Positions 41,270 through 49,994 of a stretch of 57,938 nucleotides of DNA are shown in pieces (position 1 is the first letter of the stretch; each line of letters opens with the position of its first letter). Where the stretch lies: NCBI GenBank assembly GCA_017478965.1, contig JAFVCV010000031.1, positions 1 through 57,938 on the forward strand. The letters are read 5' to 3'. The translations under genes and the position numbers were made by a program. Source of the DNA: Ruminococcus sp. (GTDB taxonomy: Bacteria; Bacillota; Clostridia; Oscillospirales; Ruminococcaceae). The notes under the pieces are model-generated. The model was not told the origin of the DNA. It worked only from the letters and a program-made list of their open reading frames with translations, and did no database searches.

Positions 41270-43387
41270 ATGGCTAAGGACAGCTCTGGAAAGACACATA
41301 ACAGAAAAATAGAAAGTATCGTAGAAGTGTTGTTCGACGATATACCCTACAGTCCCGAAGCAAGCGAGGCACAGTCCAGAATAGAAACATCGCTGACAGA
41401 GAAATATGAAAAGCTTTGCAGGGACAGGTCTGAGGGCGAAGCGACAGACACTTTGCTGTCGGAATATGGGAGCCTGACAAAAATGGCCCGGCTTGCCGGT
41501 TATACTGAAGAACAGGCCCTTTCATGGCGCAATGCCGGAGATGCGGCGGAGCTTAGACCGACCCGTAAGCTTATCTGGAAACAGCGGCGGAGAACATATC
41601 TGGCGGCTCTTTTCTCTATGTTCGCCTTTACTGAGCTTGCGTGGGTGATATACGATGCGGTGAACCTGAACAAGGAATTTTTCTTCGTGACCATGATGTT
41701 TACCGCTTTTGCCGCCCTGACTTACCGCCGTATCCGTGATATCACCGCTACAGAGCGTGAGATCAGTGAAACAAAGTATGACAATGCGGCCTTTGCTTAT
41801 CTGCGGTCGCTGTCAGACAAGTATACCAAACGGCTGTTCAATTCCATTGCGCTTCTGATCGGTGCGGCATTTGTGTTTGTCTGCTCGGAGTTGAGTTTCT
41901 ATGTGTTCGGCAATTCAAAGTCTGCCGAGTTTGCGGAAAATTTCTTTTCCAACATGATAATGGTCGAGATACCGCTGTTTCTGTTTGTCAAGAACTTCAT
42001 ACTGCATAAGCTGATACAGAAACGCATAGCGCTCCCGGAAAAGAAAACAGCCAGAAATTACGGGATCTTCATTACTCTGTTCTCTCTTGTTTACTGGACA
42101 GGAGTAACACTTTTCACTGTTATTGCAAGCAAGAGTATCAGCTATCCCGGAAACATCTTCTTTGGCGCAGCTATCATTTTTGCAGTAATTATCATTATAC
42201 TTGACCTGACTGCACGAAAAAAGGTAACATTCAGAAACTTAGTGTTCAATCCCAAGCGTTTTTCAGCCGTGACGGCTGCGGTCCTGATCGCCAGCGGATC
42301 TACGGTACTTCAGCGTGATACCTGGTACACTCAGAGCTACATAAACTCTGTGCCTGTTGTGGAGCATAATACCCACAAGATCGAATATGACGAGCAGACA
42401 GGCGTTTACACCATAACCTCCTCCACTGAGGATTTCAAGATCCTTCATCTGACCGATATCCATATCGGCGGAAGTCTGTATTCTTACAGCAAGGATATGA
42501 AGGCGCTCAAGGCTTGCTTTGCAGAGATCGAGCACACCCACCCCGACCTTGTTATCGTCACGGGCGACCTTTGCTTTCCTCTTGGCATCATGTCGATGTC
42601 GCTGAACAATTCCGCACCCGTTCAGCAGTTTGCGGCGTTCATGCGAAATACCGGTATCCCCTGGGCGTTCACCTATGGGAACCATGATACCGAGAGCCTT
42701 GCTTCACTGAATAAAACGGAGCTTAACGAGGTCTACAGATCGCTGTCTTACAAAACGTCGGGAAATCTGCTTTATCCCTATGTTCAGCCTGACATCATGG
42801 GCAGAAACAATCAGCTCATCGAACTTCGCAATACAGACGGTTCGCTGAATACCGGACTGTTTCTCATTGACTCCAACGCCTATACCGGCGAGGGCATAAA
42901 TGTCTACGACTATATCCATGACGACCAGGTGGAGTGGTACGCTGATGAAGTAGAGCGAATGAATGAGGAAGCCGGACACGTTGTTGATTCGATGGTCTTC
43001 TTCCACATTCCCCTTCAGGAGTACAAAACAGCTACAGAGCTTTATCTTGACGGCAGCGATGAAGTCACCTACTTCTTCGGCGAGAATCCCGGCGACCACG
43101 GCGGCATCACCAACGACCTGGTATGCTGCTCGGACTATCCGAGCAAGATGTTCGATACTGCTTTGGAGCTAGGAAGCACATCGGGCTTTTTCTGCGGACA
43201 TGACCACTACAACAATGCGTCTATCGAATACAAGGGCATAAGGCTTACCTATGGCATGAGTATCGACTACCTTGCTATGCCCGGCATTGAGAAAGAGACT
43301 AAGCAGCGTGGTGCGGAGCTTATCACTATCCACTCCGACAGCACCTGGGACTTAGAGCAGATACCGCTGACTTCTATAGAAAAGTAA
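41270..43387 (+). CDS. Membrane protein with permease-prefix-like N-terminus and C-terminal metallophosphoesterase
   Basis: A 705-residue protein of unusual build. Residues 1-95 are helical and soluble and resemble the permease prefix domain 1 seen before some transporters (VEVLFDDIPYSPEASE and later LLSEYGSLTKMARL). About six to seven membrane helices follow (105-370). The C-terminal 300 residues are a calcineurin-type phosphoesterase with all metal motifs: LHLTDIHIGG, VIVTGDLCF, TYGNHDTES, FFHIPLQ and FCGHDHYN. Helix count leaves open on which side of the membrane the enzyme lies. The start is the ATG at 41270 after GGGGGAG. It is convergent with a sigma/anti-sigma pair. The substrate is unknown. 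Confidence 0.85.
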   Translation: MAKDSSGKTHNRKIESIVEVLFDDIPYSPEASEAQSRIETSLTEKYEKLCRDRSEGEATDTLLSEYGSLTKMARLAGYTEEQALSWRNAGDAAELRPTRKLIWKQRRRTYLAALFSMFAFTELAWVIYDAVNLNKEFFFVTMMFTAFAALTYRRIRDITATEREISETKYDNAAFAYLRSLSDKYTKRLFNSIALLIGAAFVFVCSELSFYVFGNSKSAEFAENFFSNMIMVEIPLFLFVKNFILHKLIQKRIALPEKKTARNYGIFITLFSLVYWTGVTLFTVIASKSISYPGNIFFGAAIIFAVIIIILDLTARKKVTFRNLVFNPKRFSAVTAAVLIASGSTVLQRDTWYTQSYINSVPVVEHNTHKIEYDEQTGVYTITSSTEDFKILHLTDIHIGGSLYSYSKDMKALKACFAEIEHTHPDLVIVTGDLCFPLGIMSMSLNNSAPVQQFAAFMRNTGIPWAFTYGNHDTESLASLNKTELNEVYRSLSYKTSGNLLYPYVQPDIMGRNNQLIELRNTDGSLNTGLFLIDSNAYTGEGINVYDYIHDDQVEWYADEVERMNEEAGHVVDSMVFFHIPLQEYKTATELYLDGSDEVTYFFGENPGDHGGITNDLVCCSDYPSKMFDTALELGSTSGFFCGHDHYNNASIEYKGIRLTYGMSIDYLAMPGIEKETKQRGAELITIHSDSTWDLEQIPLTSIEK

Positions 43388-43424
43388 AGCCCGGCCCCAC
43401 CGCAGTCATATTCGATAAAACAGC

Positions 43425-43459
43425 AAAGGTCCAGCGACCCTCAAAGCCGCTGGACCTTT
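43425..43459. terminator. Bidirectional terminator between the phosphoesterase and anti-sigma genes
   Basis: A perfect 12-bp stem AAAGGTCCAGCG / CGCTGGACCTTT (43425-43436, 43448-43459) has an 11-nt loop. Confidence 0.88.
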
Positions 43460-43472
43460 ATTATTGGCATTA

Positions 43473-44423
43473 TTATTTGAGATACTCCACTCCTTTTATT
43501 ACAACACCTTTGTAATCGTCGATATCAAGAAGCTCATTAAATGTTATATAGGAATGATCTCCCATATAGCAAAGGTCGTAATAGCTGTCAAGAGGGATCA
43601 TTTCACCATCTGCTCCTATAAACCGGATATCAAGTGTTTCATCTATGTCTCCATCGTAATCGTCCTCTGACCATGCCGCAGGCTCACAGTATATCTCGTA
43701 TTCCGAAAGAGTGATAGTCCTGCCGTCAGCACTTTTCAGCTTTGCGCTTTTGATATTTTTATCAGCCGGTATTTCTGTCTCACAGTCGAACCGGATAGGA
43801 ACATTGTTATTGTCTCTCTGTCCTGTGAGAGTTCCATATCCGTAATAATTATCTGTCTCGCCGTGCTTATGGAACAGCAGTTTGATACCTCGTGACATAT
43901 CAACGTCGCTTGTGTTAATAAGTATAGGCTGACGGTTCTCGCCGTATTTTTCCGTTCCGTCGAAATAAACACTGGTGTTGCAGTTGTTAGTGATGAATTC
44001 TCCGTTGTCAGCATACACTGCCGTTATCCCGTAGCCCAGCCGATCGGGAGACATATACTTAATTCCACTGTCCGTCAGGTTCTCCACTGTAAGCACACCA
44101 TAAAGCTGACAGCCGTCGTACAGCACAGTTTCCACAGTAAATCTGAGCTCGCCGTCGTCAGTGACCGCATTTGTGATAAGTTTGCGGCCTTCCAGCTCAT
44201 CAGAACTCTTGATGATATGCTCTACGTTCTCCTTGTGGATAAATGTATTATAGGCATATGCCCCCGCAGGTATCGCAAAAGCCATCGCCGCCGCTATCCC
44301 GACTGCTAACTTTACCGCCAGCTTTTTGGGTCTGTTCTGCCTTACAGTATGCTCCCTGCTTGCTGACATTATGAATTTTTCGTCCAGTCCGTTCATTGCT
44401 TTCAATATATCATTTCCGTTCAT
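43473..44423 (-). CDS. Membrane anti-sigma factor, DUF4179-like
   Basis: The 316-residue partner of the ECF sigma factor encoded immediately upstream (ATGA overlap, 4 nt). The cytoplasmic N-terminus (1-36) starts NGNDILKAMNGLDEKFI, the likely sigma-binding part. One membrane helix spans about 37-60. The extracytoplasmic part of 255 residues is beta-rich with no enzyme motif, as in DUF4179 proteins. Its N-terminus is clearly related to that of the serpin fusion at 54571 (DIL, then DEK/DDK, at the same spacing). The signal is unknown. Confidence 0.82.
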   Translation of the reverse strand: MNGNDILKAMNGLDEKFIMSASREHTVRQNRPKKLAVKLAVGIAAAMAFAIPAGAYAYNTFIHKENVEHIIKSSDELEGRKLITNAVTDDGELRFTVETVLYDGCQLYGVLTVENLTDSGIKYMSPDRLGYGITAVYADNGEFITNNCNTSVYFDGTEKYGENRQPILINTSDVDMSRGIKLLFHKHGETDNYYGYGTLTGQRDNNNVPIRFDCETEIPADKNIKSAKLKSADGRTITLSEYEIYCEPAAWSEDDYDGDIDETLDIRFIGADGEMIPLDSYYDLCYMGDHSYITFNELLDIDDYKGVVIKGVEYLK

Positions 44424-44986
44424 GGCCGTACTCCTTTCTTGTCTAAAAATCTCCTGAGTTCTTCTCTCGTCCTGTGAAGAGCAGTCTTGACCTTGCTTTT
44501 GGTGAAGCCCATTTCTTTTGCGATCTGCTCCACGCTTTCACCGTACCAGTACCGCTTGACGAACATATCGCACTTTTCATGCGGCAGCGTATCCAGAAAC
44601 TCGTTTATCAGCGCTGAAATAAACTTGTCATCGGGCGAAGCATCACGGCTCATGTCGGGTATGCACTCCTCCATTTCGTGAGTGAGCTCCACAAGCTGTG
44701 CCGAGCGCTTTGCTGTCTGCTGCTTTTCTATGATGTTGTAGGCGGTGCATCGGCAAAGCCTTGCAAGATAAGAGAAAAGATCTTCGGGCTGCTGCGGCGG
44801 GATAGATCTCCATGCTTTCAGATAGGTATCGTTCACGCATTCCTCAGCGTCACGCATATCGCTGAGAAAGCTTTTCGCAAGTCCCATCAGCCGCTTTCCG
44901 TAGCGCCTCTCCGTCCTCTCAACTGCCGACTCGTCCCGGGACAGATACAGCTCTACCAGCTCTCGGTCATTCTCATGCTCGACCAT
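44420..44986 (-). CDS. ECF-type RNA polymerase sigma factor
   Basis: A sigma-70 family factor of 188 residues with only regions 2 and 4. Region 2 holds DAEECVNDTYLKAWRSIPP, which melts the promoter. Region 4 holds VEQIAKEMGFTKSKVKTALHRTREELR, the HTH that reads the -35 box. The linker is Cys- and charge-rich. AAAGGAGG precedes the ATG by 8 nt. It is followed with a 4-nt overlap by its anti-sigma gene. A TGTAACC element (45040-45046) upstream may be part of an auto-regulated promoter. Confidence 0.92.
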   Translation of the reverse strand: MVEHENDRELVELYLSRDESAVERTERRYGKRLMGLAKSFLSDMRDAEECVNDTYLKAWRSIPPQQPEDLFSYLARLCRCTAYNIIEKQQTAKRSAQLVELTHEMEECIPDMSRDASPDDKFISALINEFLDTLPHEKCDMFVKRYWYGESVEQIAKEMGFTKSKVKTALHRTREELRRFLDKKGVRP

Positions 44987-45317
44987 AGGTCACGCCTCCT
45001 TTCTCTCTTCACTATGATAATCAGGAAATATGCGAAAAAGGTTACACATTTGCGCAAACATCTATTTGCTATTGCATTTTTTGCCGGAATGGTGTATAAT
45101 TTCAGAAGAGACCTTTTTGGACCATGAGAGGATACTCCCTATGATCCCGGGATCGAAATATGTGCAGCAGTAAAACAGACAGTTTTCAGCCTTTGTCTGT
45201 CAGCTGCCAGCTCAAAAAGTCTGAAACGGTTTGCCGTTTACTGTAACATCACAGCAGCCGGCTCTTGAACGAAAACGTTCTCTGACAGCCTGGCTCGAAG
45301 AAAAGGAAGAACTGCAT
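44987..45317. other. Divergent region with a long leader before the second GGDEF/EAL gene
   Basis: The promoter at 45072-45100 predicts a leader of about 210 nt. It contains several small hairpins: GATCCCGGGATC (near 45150), ACAGACA...TGTCTGT (near 45175-45202), AACGG-TTTG-CCGTT (near 45226) and GAACG-AAAA-CGTTC (near 45268). It does not fit the c-di-GMP riboswitch consensus I know. Confidence 0.5.
45072..45100 (+). promoter_or_regulatory. Sigma-A promoter of the second GGDEF/EAL gene
   Basis: -35 TTGCAT (45072-45077), 17 nt, -10 TATAAT (45095-45100). Confidence 0.85.
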
Positions 45318-47003
45318 ATGGACTGTGAAAAATATACCTTAGCACTGGAAAATTTTCTGAATATCATGATGTTCCATGACGATACCGATCTGGACATGAT
45401 ACACAGTGCTGTGGAGCCCCTGGGGAAAGTGCTCAGGTTTAGCAGGATAGAGTCTTACTATTACGAGAATTCCGCCATCGAGCATATAGATAAAGGCTAT
45501 AGAACTGTCTATTATGAGGACGGCGCCGCCGGGAAAAACAGCATTAGTGAAAGGTTTGTTACCAATGAGGGGAATATCGTCGTGTTCAGACTTTTCGGCT
45601 GCGATGAAGGCGCACCGTGGTCTGAGGAGGACAAGCAGAGACTGTATCTTATAGTCAAACTGCTGTTCACATTCAGGAACCGCAACAAGCTTATAAAGAT
45701 AGTCGATAATCTTACCTATTTCGACCAGGAGATAGGGGTGCATAACCTGAGGTACTATCTGCGCTATCTGGGCGTTCTTCATGAGCGGGAACAGCTGGGG
45801 GGACACACTGCCATATGTTTCAATCTGAAAAGGTTTACCGCCATCAATCAGAAACTCGGCAGGACCAGGGGTACCTATGTCATGAGGGCGTTTACCAACG
45901 AGATCGCTGCACATCTGAATGAGGGCGAGATGATATGCAGGCTGGTCAGCGATAATTTCATAATGCTGGTAAAGACCGAAAACGCCCAGGATATCGTCGA
46001 TGCACTTTTAGGACAGGATATCGTATATGACAGCGAGACCGGGGCGGCCGTCCATGTTTCTGCAAATATAGGGGTCTATTCCATCACCGATGAAAGCCAT
46101 ATCGAGCTGGCCTCTGACATAATGGACAGGATCAGCGCTGCTGCCCATATCGCCAGAGAGAGCGCCGAGCATGATGTTATCCATTTCAACGAATCTATGC
46201 TGGCCGTAAGGGACAGGAACATAAAGATAGTCACGATCTTTCCCAAAGCTCTTGAGAATGAGGAATTCATGGTCTACTACCAGCCAAAGATATCAATGGA
46301 GGACTATACCATGACCGGCGCCGAGGCCCTGTGCCGATGGCAGCATGACGGCAAGGTAGTGTCGCCGGGGGACTTTATCCCTGTGCTGGAAAGGTCTATG
46401 GAGATATGCGATCTGGATTTCTATATCCTTGACCACGTTTGTCAGCACCTCAGGCGGTGGATAGACCTTGGCAAAGACCCGGTCAGGATATCTATCAATT
46501 TTTCCAGGAGACATATGTCCGACTTAGGGCTGCTTGAACACATTCTCAGGATAGTTGACAAATACCGTGTGCCCCATGGCCTTATAGAGATAGAGCTGAC
46601 CGAGACTACATCGGACATCGAGTTCAAGGACCTGAAAAGAGTGGTGAAAGGCTTGCAGGAGGCTGGCTTTTCCACCTCAGTGGACGATTTCGGTGTAGGG
46701 TATTCGTCGCTGACGCTCATAAAGGATATACCCTGGGACGTTCTGAAGGTAGACAAGAGTTTTCTTCCGAACGAGGACGACAACGAGGACAGACAAAAGC
46801 GCATCATGTTCAAATACGTCCTTGCCATGGCTCAGGAGATGGGATTGGAGTGCATAGCAGAGGGCGTTGAGACACGGGACCAGCTGGATCTTCTGAAAGA
46901 GAACTGCTGCGACCTTGCGCAGGGCTTTTTCTTTGACAGGCCTCTGCCTGTGTCAGAATTCGAGAAACGTCTTGACGACAAGCTCTATGTCGTAAAAAGC
47001 TGA
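45318..47003 (+). CDS. c-di-GMP phosphodiesterase-like protein, degenerate GGDEF and intact EAL (paralog)
   Basis: At 561 residues it has the same length and layout as the protein at 36656-38341: N-terminal sensor-like domain, GGDEF, EAL. The cyclase motif is further decayed, to RLVSDNFIML. The EAL part is intact: TGAEALCRW, NFSRRHM, ELTETTSD, DDFGVGYSS, KVDKSF and AQGFFFDRPL. It should lower c-di-GMP. I choose the ATG at 45318, 7-8 nt after AAGGAAG; the frame extends to 45231 but starts within the leader. The next gene begins 24 nt after its stop, so it may be in an operon with the HD and SGNH hydrolase genes. Confidence 0.92.
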   Translation: MDCEKYTLALENFLNIMMFHDDTDLDMIHSAVEPLGKVLRFSRIESYYYENSAIEHIDKGYRTVYYEDGAAGKNSISERFVTNEGNIVVFRLFGCDEGAPWSEEDKQRLYLIVKLLFTFRNRNKLIKIVDNLTYFDQEIGVHNLRYYLRYLGVLHEREQLGGHTAICFNLKRFTAINQKLGRTRGTYVMRAFTNEIAAHLNEGEMICRLVSDNFIMLVKTENAQDIVDALLGQDIVYDSETGAAVHVSANIGVYSITDESHIELASDIMDRISAAAHIARESAEHDVIHFNESMLAVRDRNIKIVTIFPKALENEEFMVYYQPKISMEDYTMTGAEALCRWQHDGKVVSPGDFIPVLERSMEICDLDFYILDHVCQHLRRWIDLGKDPVRISINFSRRHMSDLGLLEHILRIVDKYRVPHGLIEIELTETTSDIEFKDLKRVVKGLQEAGFSTSVDDFGVGYSSLTLIKDIPWDVLKVDKSFLPNEDDNEDRQKRIMFKYVLAMAQEMGLECIAEGVETRDQLDLLKENCCDLAQGFFFDRPLPVSEFEKRLDDKLYVVKS

Positions 47004-47027
47004 TAAAGCGTTCAGGGAGGGACGGAG

Positions 47028-47492
47028 ATGATCTATACGCCCATGATAAACAAGGCCCTGAGGATAATGTTCACTGCCCACAGAGATCAGTGTGATAAGA
47101 ACGGTGTGCCTTACGTTTTCCACCCTTTCCACGTAGCCGAACAGATGAAGGATGAGGATACTGTGACAGCAGCGCTTCTGCACGACACCGTGGAAGACGC
47201 CGGACTTACTCCAGGATATCTGAGAGAACAGGGCTTTAATGAGCGGGTCGTGAATGCGGTCGCTGTCCTGAGCCATGATGACGGCGAGGACTATTTTGAC
47301 TACGTGAGAAGGGTAAGGCAGGACCCCGTAGCAAGGGTGGTCAAGCTGGCAGACCTCGAGCATAACAGCGACCTGAGCAGGATAGAGGAGCCGGCAGCGG
47401 AAGATTTCAGACGGGCAGAAAAATACAGAAAAGCCATAGCCATTCTGAAAGGGGAGGAGGACCTAAGATATGCTGATCTCGATCTACGGTGA
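47028..47492 (+). CDS. HD-domain hydrolase, (p)ppGpp hydrolase-like
   Basis: A 154-residue stand-alone HD protein. PYVFHPFHVAEQM, TAALLHDTVEDAGLT (the His-Asp pair) and VVKLADLEHNSDLS are the metal and substrate motifs of the SpoT/RelA hydrolase half. There is no synthetase domain, so it resembles small alarmone hydrolases such as MESH1. Related nucleotides are possible substrates. A GGAGGGACGGAG site stands upstream. It overlaps the next gene by 23 nt. Confidence 0.85.
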   Translation: MIYTPMINKALRIMFTAHRDQCDKNGVPYVFHPFHVAEQMKDEDTVTAALLHDTVEDAGLTPGYLREQGFNERVVNAVAVLSHDDGEDYFDYVRRVRQDPVARVVKLADLEHNSDLSRIEEPAAEDFRRAEKYRKAIAILKGEEDLRYADLDLR

Positions 47493-48144
47493 TTCCATAA
47501 GCACCTTTGAGGGCATGAACCCGCCGGGCTACAGAGTGTTTTACGATCTTAACAAGTGTATATACAACTGTCTGTCAGGACCGGAGGATACCTGGTGGGG
47601 CAGGGTGCTTGCGGAATTCGGCTGGGAGCTGCTGATAAATGCGGCTTTTTCCGGGGGAAGAGTGACTGGCAGGGAGTTCCCCTCAGCCTGTTCACCTGAA
47701 AGGCTCTCAGCTCTTCACAACGAGCGCTATCCTGACCTGATAATGGTGTACCTTGGATTTAACGATTATGGCTACGGTCTGCCACTCAGGTCAGGAAAAC
47801 CGGAGCCGGACACTGATTTCTTTTATGATGCCTACCGTTTCATGCTCAGAGAACTGAAAAGCCGATACCCCGGCTCGAAGATAGTGTGCGGCACACTTAT
47901 GCAGCCATTTATCGCCATGCGTCCCGACGTTTCCGAAGCCATCAGGACCAACCGCTACGGCGTGCCTCTGACAATGTTCAACCAGGTCATAAGAGAGGCT
48001 GTGAGGGAAGAGGGCGCACTGCTTTGTGACCTGGAGGCTACGGGGCTGATGTGTGACACACTCGACAGCTCTCACGGGTCATTCAAGGGGCATATGTCAA
48101 TGGCCGAGGGCTGGATAAGCTGCCTGAAACAGCTGGGCCTTTGA
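47470..48144 (+). CDS. SGNH/GDSL-family hydrolase
   Basis: An esterase-like protein of 224 residues with no signal peptide. Block I is SIYGDSISTFEG with the Ser nucleophile, block II has INAAFSGGR, block III is LGFNDYG with the oxyanion Asn, and block V is DSSHGSFKGH with the catalytic Asp/His. The family removes acyl groups from sugars or lipids. The 23-nt overlap with the HD gene means translational coupling. Substrate unknown. Confidence 0.85.
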   Translation: MLISIYGDSISTFEGMNPPGYRVFYDLNKCIYNCLSGPEDTWWGRVLAEFGWELLINAAFSGGRVTGREFPSACSPERLSALHNERYPDLIMVYLGFNDYGYGLPLRSGKPEPDTDFFYDAYRFMLRELKSRYPGSKIVCGTLMQPFIAMRPDVSEAIRTNRYGVPLTMFNQVIREAVREEGALLCDLEATGLMCDTLDSSHGSFKGHMSMAEGWISCLKQLGL

Positions 48145-48313
48145 TGTATAGATCTTTTTTTACATATGCGCTGCCGGCTTTTTAGGATCTTTCCGTAAGG
48201 ATACTGAGATCAGGGCGTGATACGATACAGCCGGCAAATGCCGGCACGGCAGCTGCATGACGTTTCGGCCTGTGAGCCGACATCTCAGAGCTGATCGAAA
48301 GGGAGGGAAAGTC

Positions 48314-48919
48314 ATGATCGCAAAACCATACAGACCGAACGGCGTCTTCAGGCCTACATTCCGGGCACTGCGTTCGCAGAACAGTGCAGAGACCGTCAGA
48401 AAGACCGCAGAAGATGCGTCAAAGCGTTATACTGACTTTATGCAGCGGCATAAAGACTTGAATCTTCTTACCAGAATGCACTACGGGCAGTGCTGTGAGC
48501 GTGCCGCTCTGTATCTTACCCTCAAGGAGCATTATCCCGACACTGCTATGGAGCTGATCGATCTTTCAGTGAGAGAATACTGCGGCAAAATAGGCATTGC
48601 TGTCAACAGGTGCCTGAAACTTCCTGCATTCAGAAAACGCTTTTTCCGCATAATGATATTTATGGCGATGAATGTTTTCGGCAAAAACGGCGGCTTCAAC
48701 AGCAGGAAGGTCTCTGTCACCGATAACGAAGGCCGCTTTGACGTCCTGAAATGTCCCTACTGCAGATTTCTTTCCGAGCTTGGCTGTCCTGAGCTGACAG
48801 CTAATTTCTGTAAGAGCGACGAGTATTCCTACGGCAGCCTTGACGGTATAGCGTTTGAGAGAACACAGTCCCTGGGTATGGGAGGAACTAAATGCGATTT
48901 TTGTATGAGAAGAAAATGA
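48314..48919 (+). CDS. L-2-amino-thiazoline-4-carboxylic acid hydrolase-like protein
   Basis: A 201-residue cytoplasmic protein. The end LKCPYCRFLSELGCPELTANFC and GMGGTKCDFCMRRK carry the Cys pairs and the final CDF motif of the ATC hydrolase family (PF14196). The N-terminal half is helical. The named activity (cysteine from a thiazoline) is proven for few members, so the role here is uncertain. The start is the ATG at 48314 after GGGAGGGAAAG. A palindrome GCCGGC-AAAT-GCCGGC lies about 75 nt upstream. Confidence 0.78.
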   Translation: MIAKPYRPNGVFRPTFRALRSQNSAETVRKTAEDASKRYTDFMQRHKDLNLLTRMHYGQCCERAALYLTLKEHYPDTAMELIDLSVREYCGKIGIAVNRCLKLPAFRKRFFRIMIFMAMNVFGKNGGFNSRKVSVTDNEGRFDVLKCPYCRFLSELGCPELTANFCKSDEYSYGSLDGIAFERTQSLGMGGTKCDFCMRRK

Positions 48920-49154
48920 AAAGTGCCGTTCATATCTTTTGATGACCCACAGAGTGTATGGATATAAACTGAGCGGAACTGAATATGCGCCATTCTGTCA
49001 GTTCATTGCCGGAACAAAGATATTCAGAACAACTGATAGATGTATCGGCAATTGTCCGTAGAAAGCAATACACCATGGCAGCATTAAAGCCAAACGCAGG
49101 TGATATCATTGCAGGAAATTTGATAAAACCAAATATGAAAAGAGGAGTCGCAAT

Positions 49155-49796
49155 ATGTTTGACAAAAAGATATTAGACAGCATCGAGGTGCTGTTCCACA
49201 GCAGTATCCGCATCAACGCAGACAAGGTCATCTACATCGATCCGTTCAGGATCAATGAAGAACGCCATGATGCCGACCTTATCCTGCTTACTCACGACCA
49301 CTACGACCATTTTTCACCGGAGGATATTGATAAGGTCATGAATGACGGCACTGTTATCGCAGTACCTGAGCTGATGGCTGATAAGTGCAGGAAGATCGCC
49401 GGAGACAGACTGATGACCGTCCTTCCCGATAATAAATATACTATATGCGGGATATCTGTCGAGACTGTGCCAGCGTATAATCTTCTGAGACCCTTTCACC
49501 CCAGGTCAAAGAAGTGGGTGGGATATGTACTGACCCTTGGGCAGACTCGCTGCTACATTGCCGGAGATACTGATCTGACTGACGAAAGCAAGTGCGTTTC
49601 CTGCGATATTGCCCTTTTGCCCATCGGCGGAACTTACACCATGAATGCCAGGAAAGCTGCCGAGCTTGCCAATACGATCAGGCCGCATACTGTGATACCT
49701 ATCCATTACGGCAGCATAGCAGGAAAGCCTGAGGACGCAGAAACGTTTAAAAATGCTGTTCAGAAGGATATCGAGGTGAAAGTATTACTAAAATGA
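49155..49796 (+). CDS. MBL-fold metallo-hydrolase (UlaG-like)
   Basis: A metallo-beta-lactamase-fold enzyme of 213 residues. LLTHDHYDHFSPED holds the HxHxDH zinc motif, CYIAGDTDLTDE the bridging Asp, and VIPIHYGSIAG the last His. The short form without added domains resembles UlaG/YtkL hydrolases, whose substrates vary. AAAAGAGGAG precedes the ATG. The 235 nt upstream contain one open frame (48985-49176) that I judge non-coding. Confidence 0.85.
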   Translation: MFDKKILDSIEVLFHSSIRINADKVIYIDPFRINEERHDADLILLTHDHYDHFSPEDIDKVMNDGTVIAVPELMADKCRKIAGDRLMTVLPDNKYTICGISVETVPAYNLLRPFHPRSKKWVGYVLTLGQTRCYIAGDTDLTDESKCVSCDIALLPIGGTYTMNARKAAELANTIRPHTVIPIHYGSIAGKPEDAETFKNAVQKDIEVKVLLK

Positions 49797-49994
49797 GAGC
49801 GCTTTGCGTTCATCAGCATTGGCACGTTTTGTTATGATGCAGATGATACAAACCGCCGGAAGATAACGAGCCTTTGTTCTGAATAATGTTTCTATGAATA
49901 TCGAATATTTTTACCGGTCCTTGGAGATCTGATCTGTTTTACTGATAAGATGAGGCTCGAGGTCCACTAAAGCCTGCGCTCGTTTACTTTGCAT

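Noticed and set aside
45107-45317. c-di-GMP riboswitch in the leader of the GGDEF/EAL gene
   Set aside because: The conserved GEMM-type core could not be found by eye; kept only as a structured leader.
48985-49176. Open frame of 63 codons before the UlaG-like gene
   Set aside because: No ribosome site, it overlaps the next gene's start, and the peptide resembles nothing.
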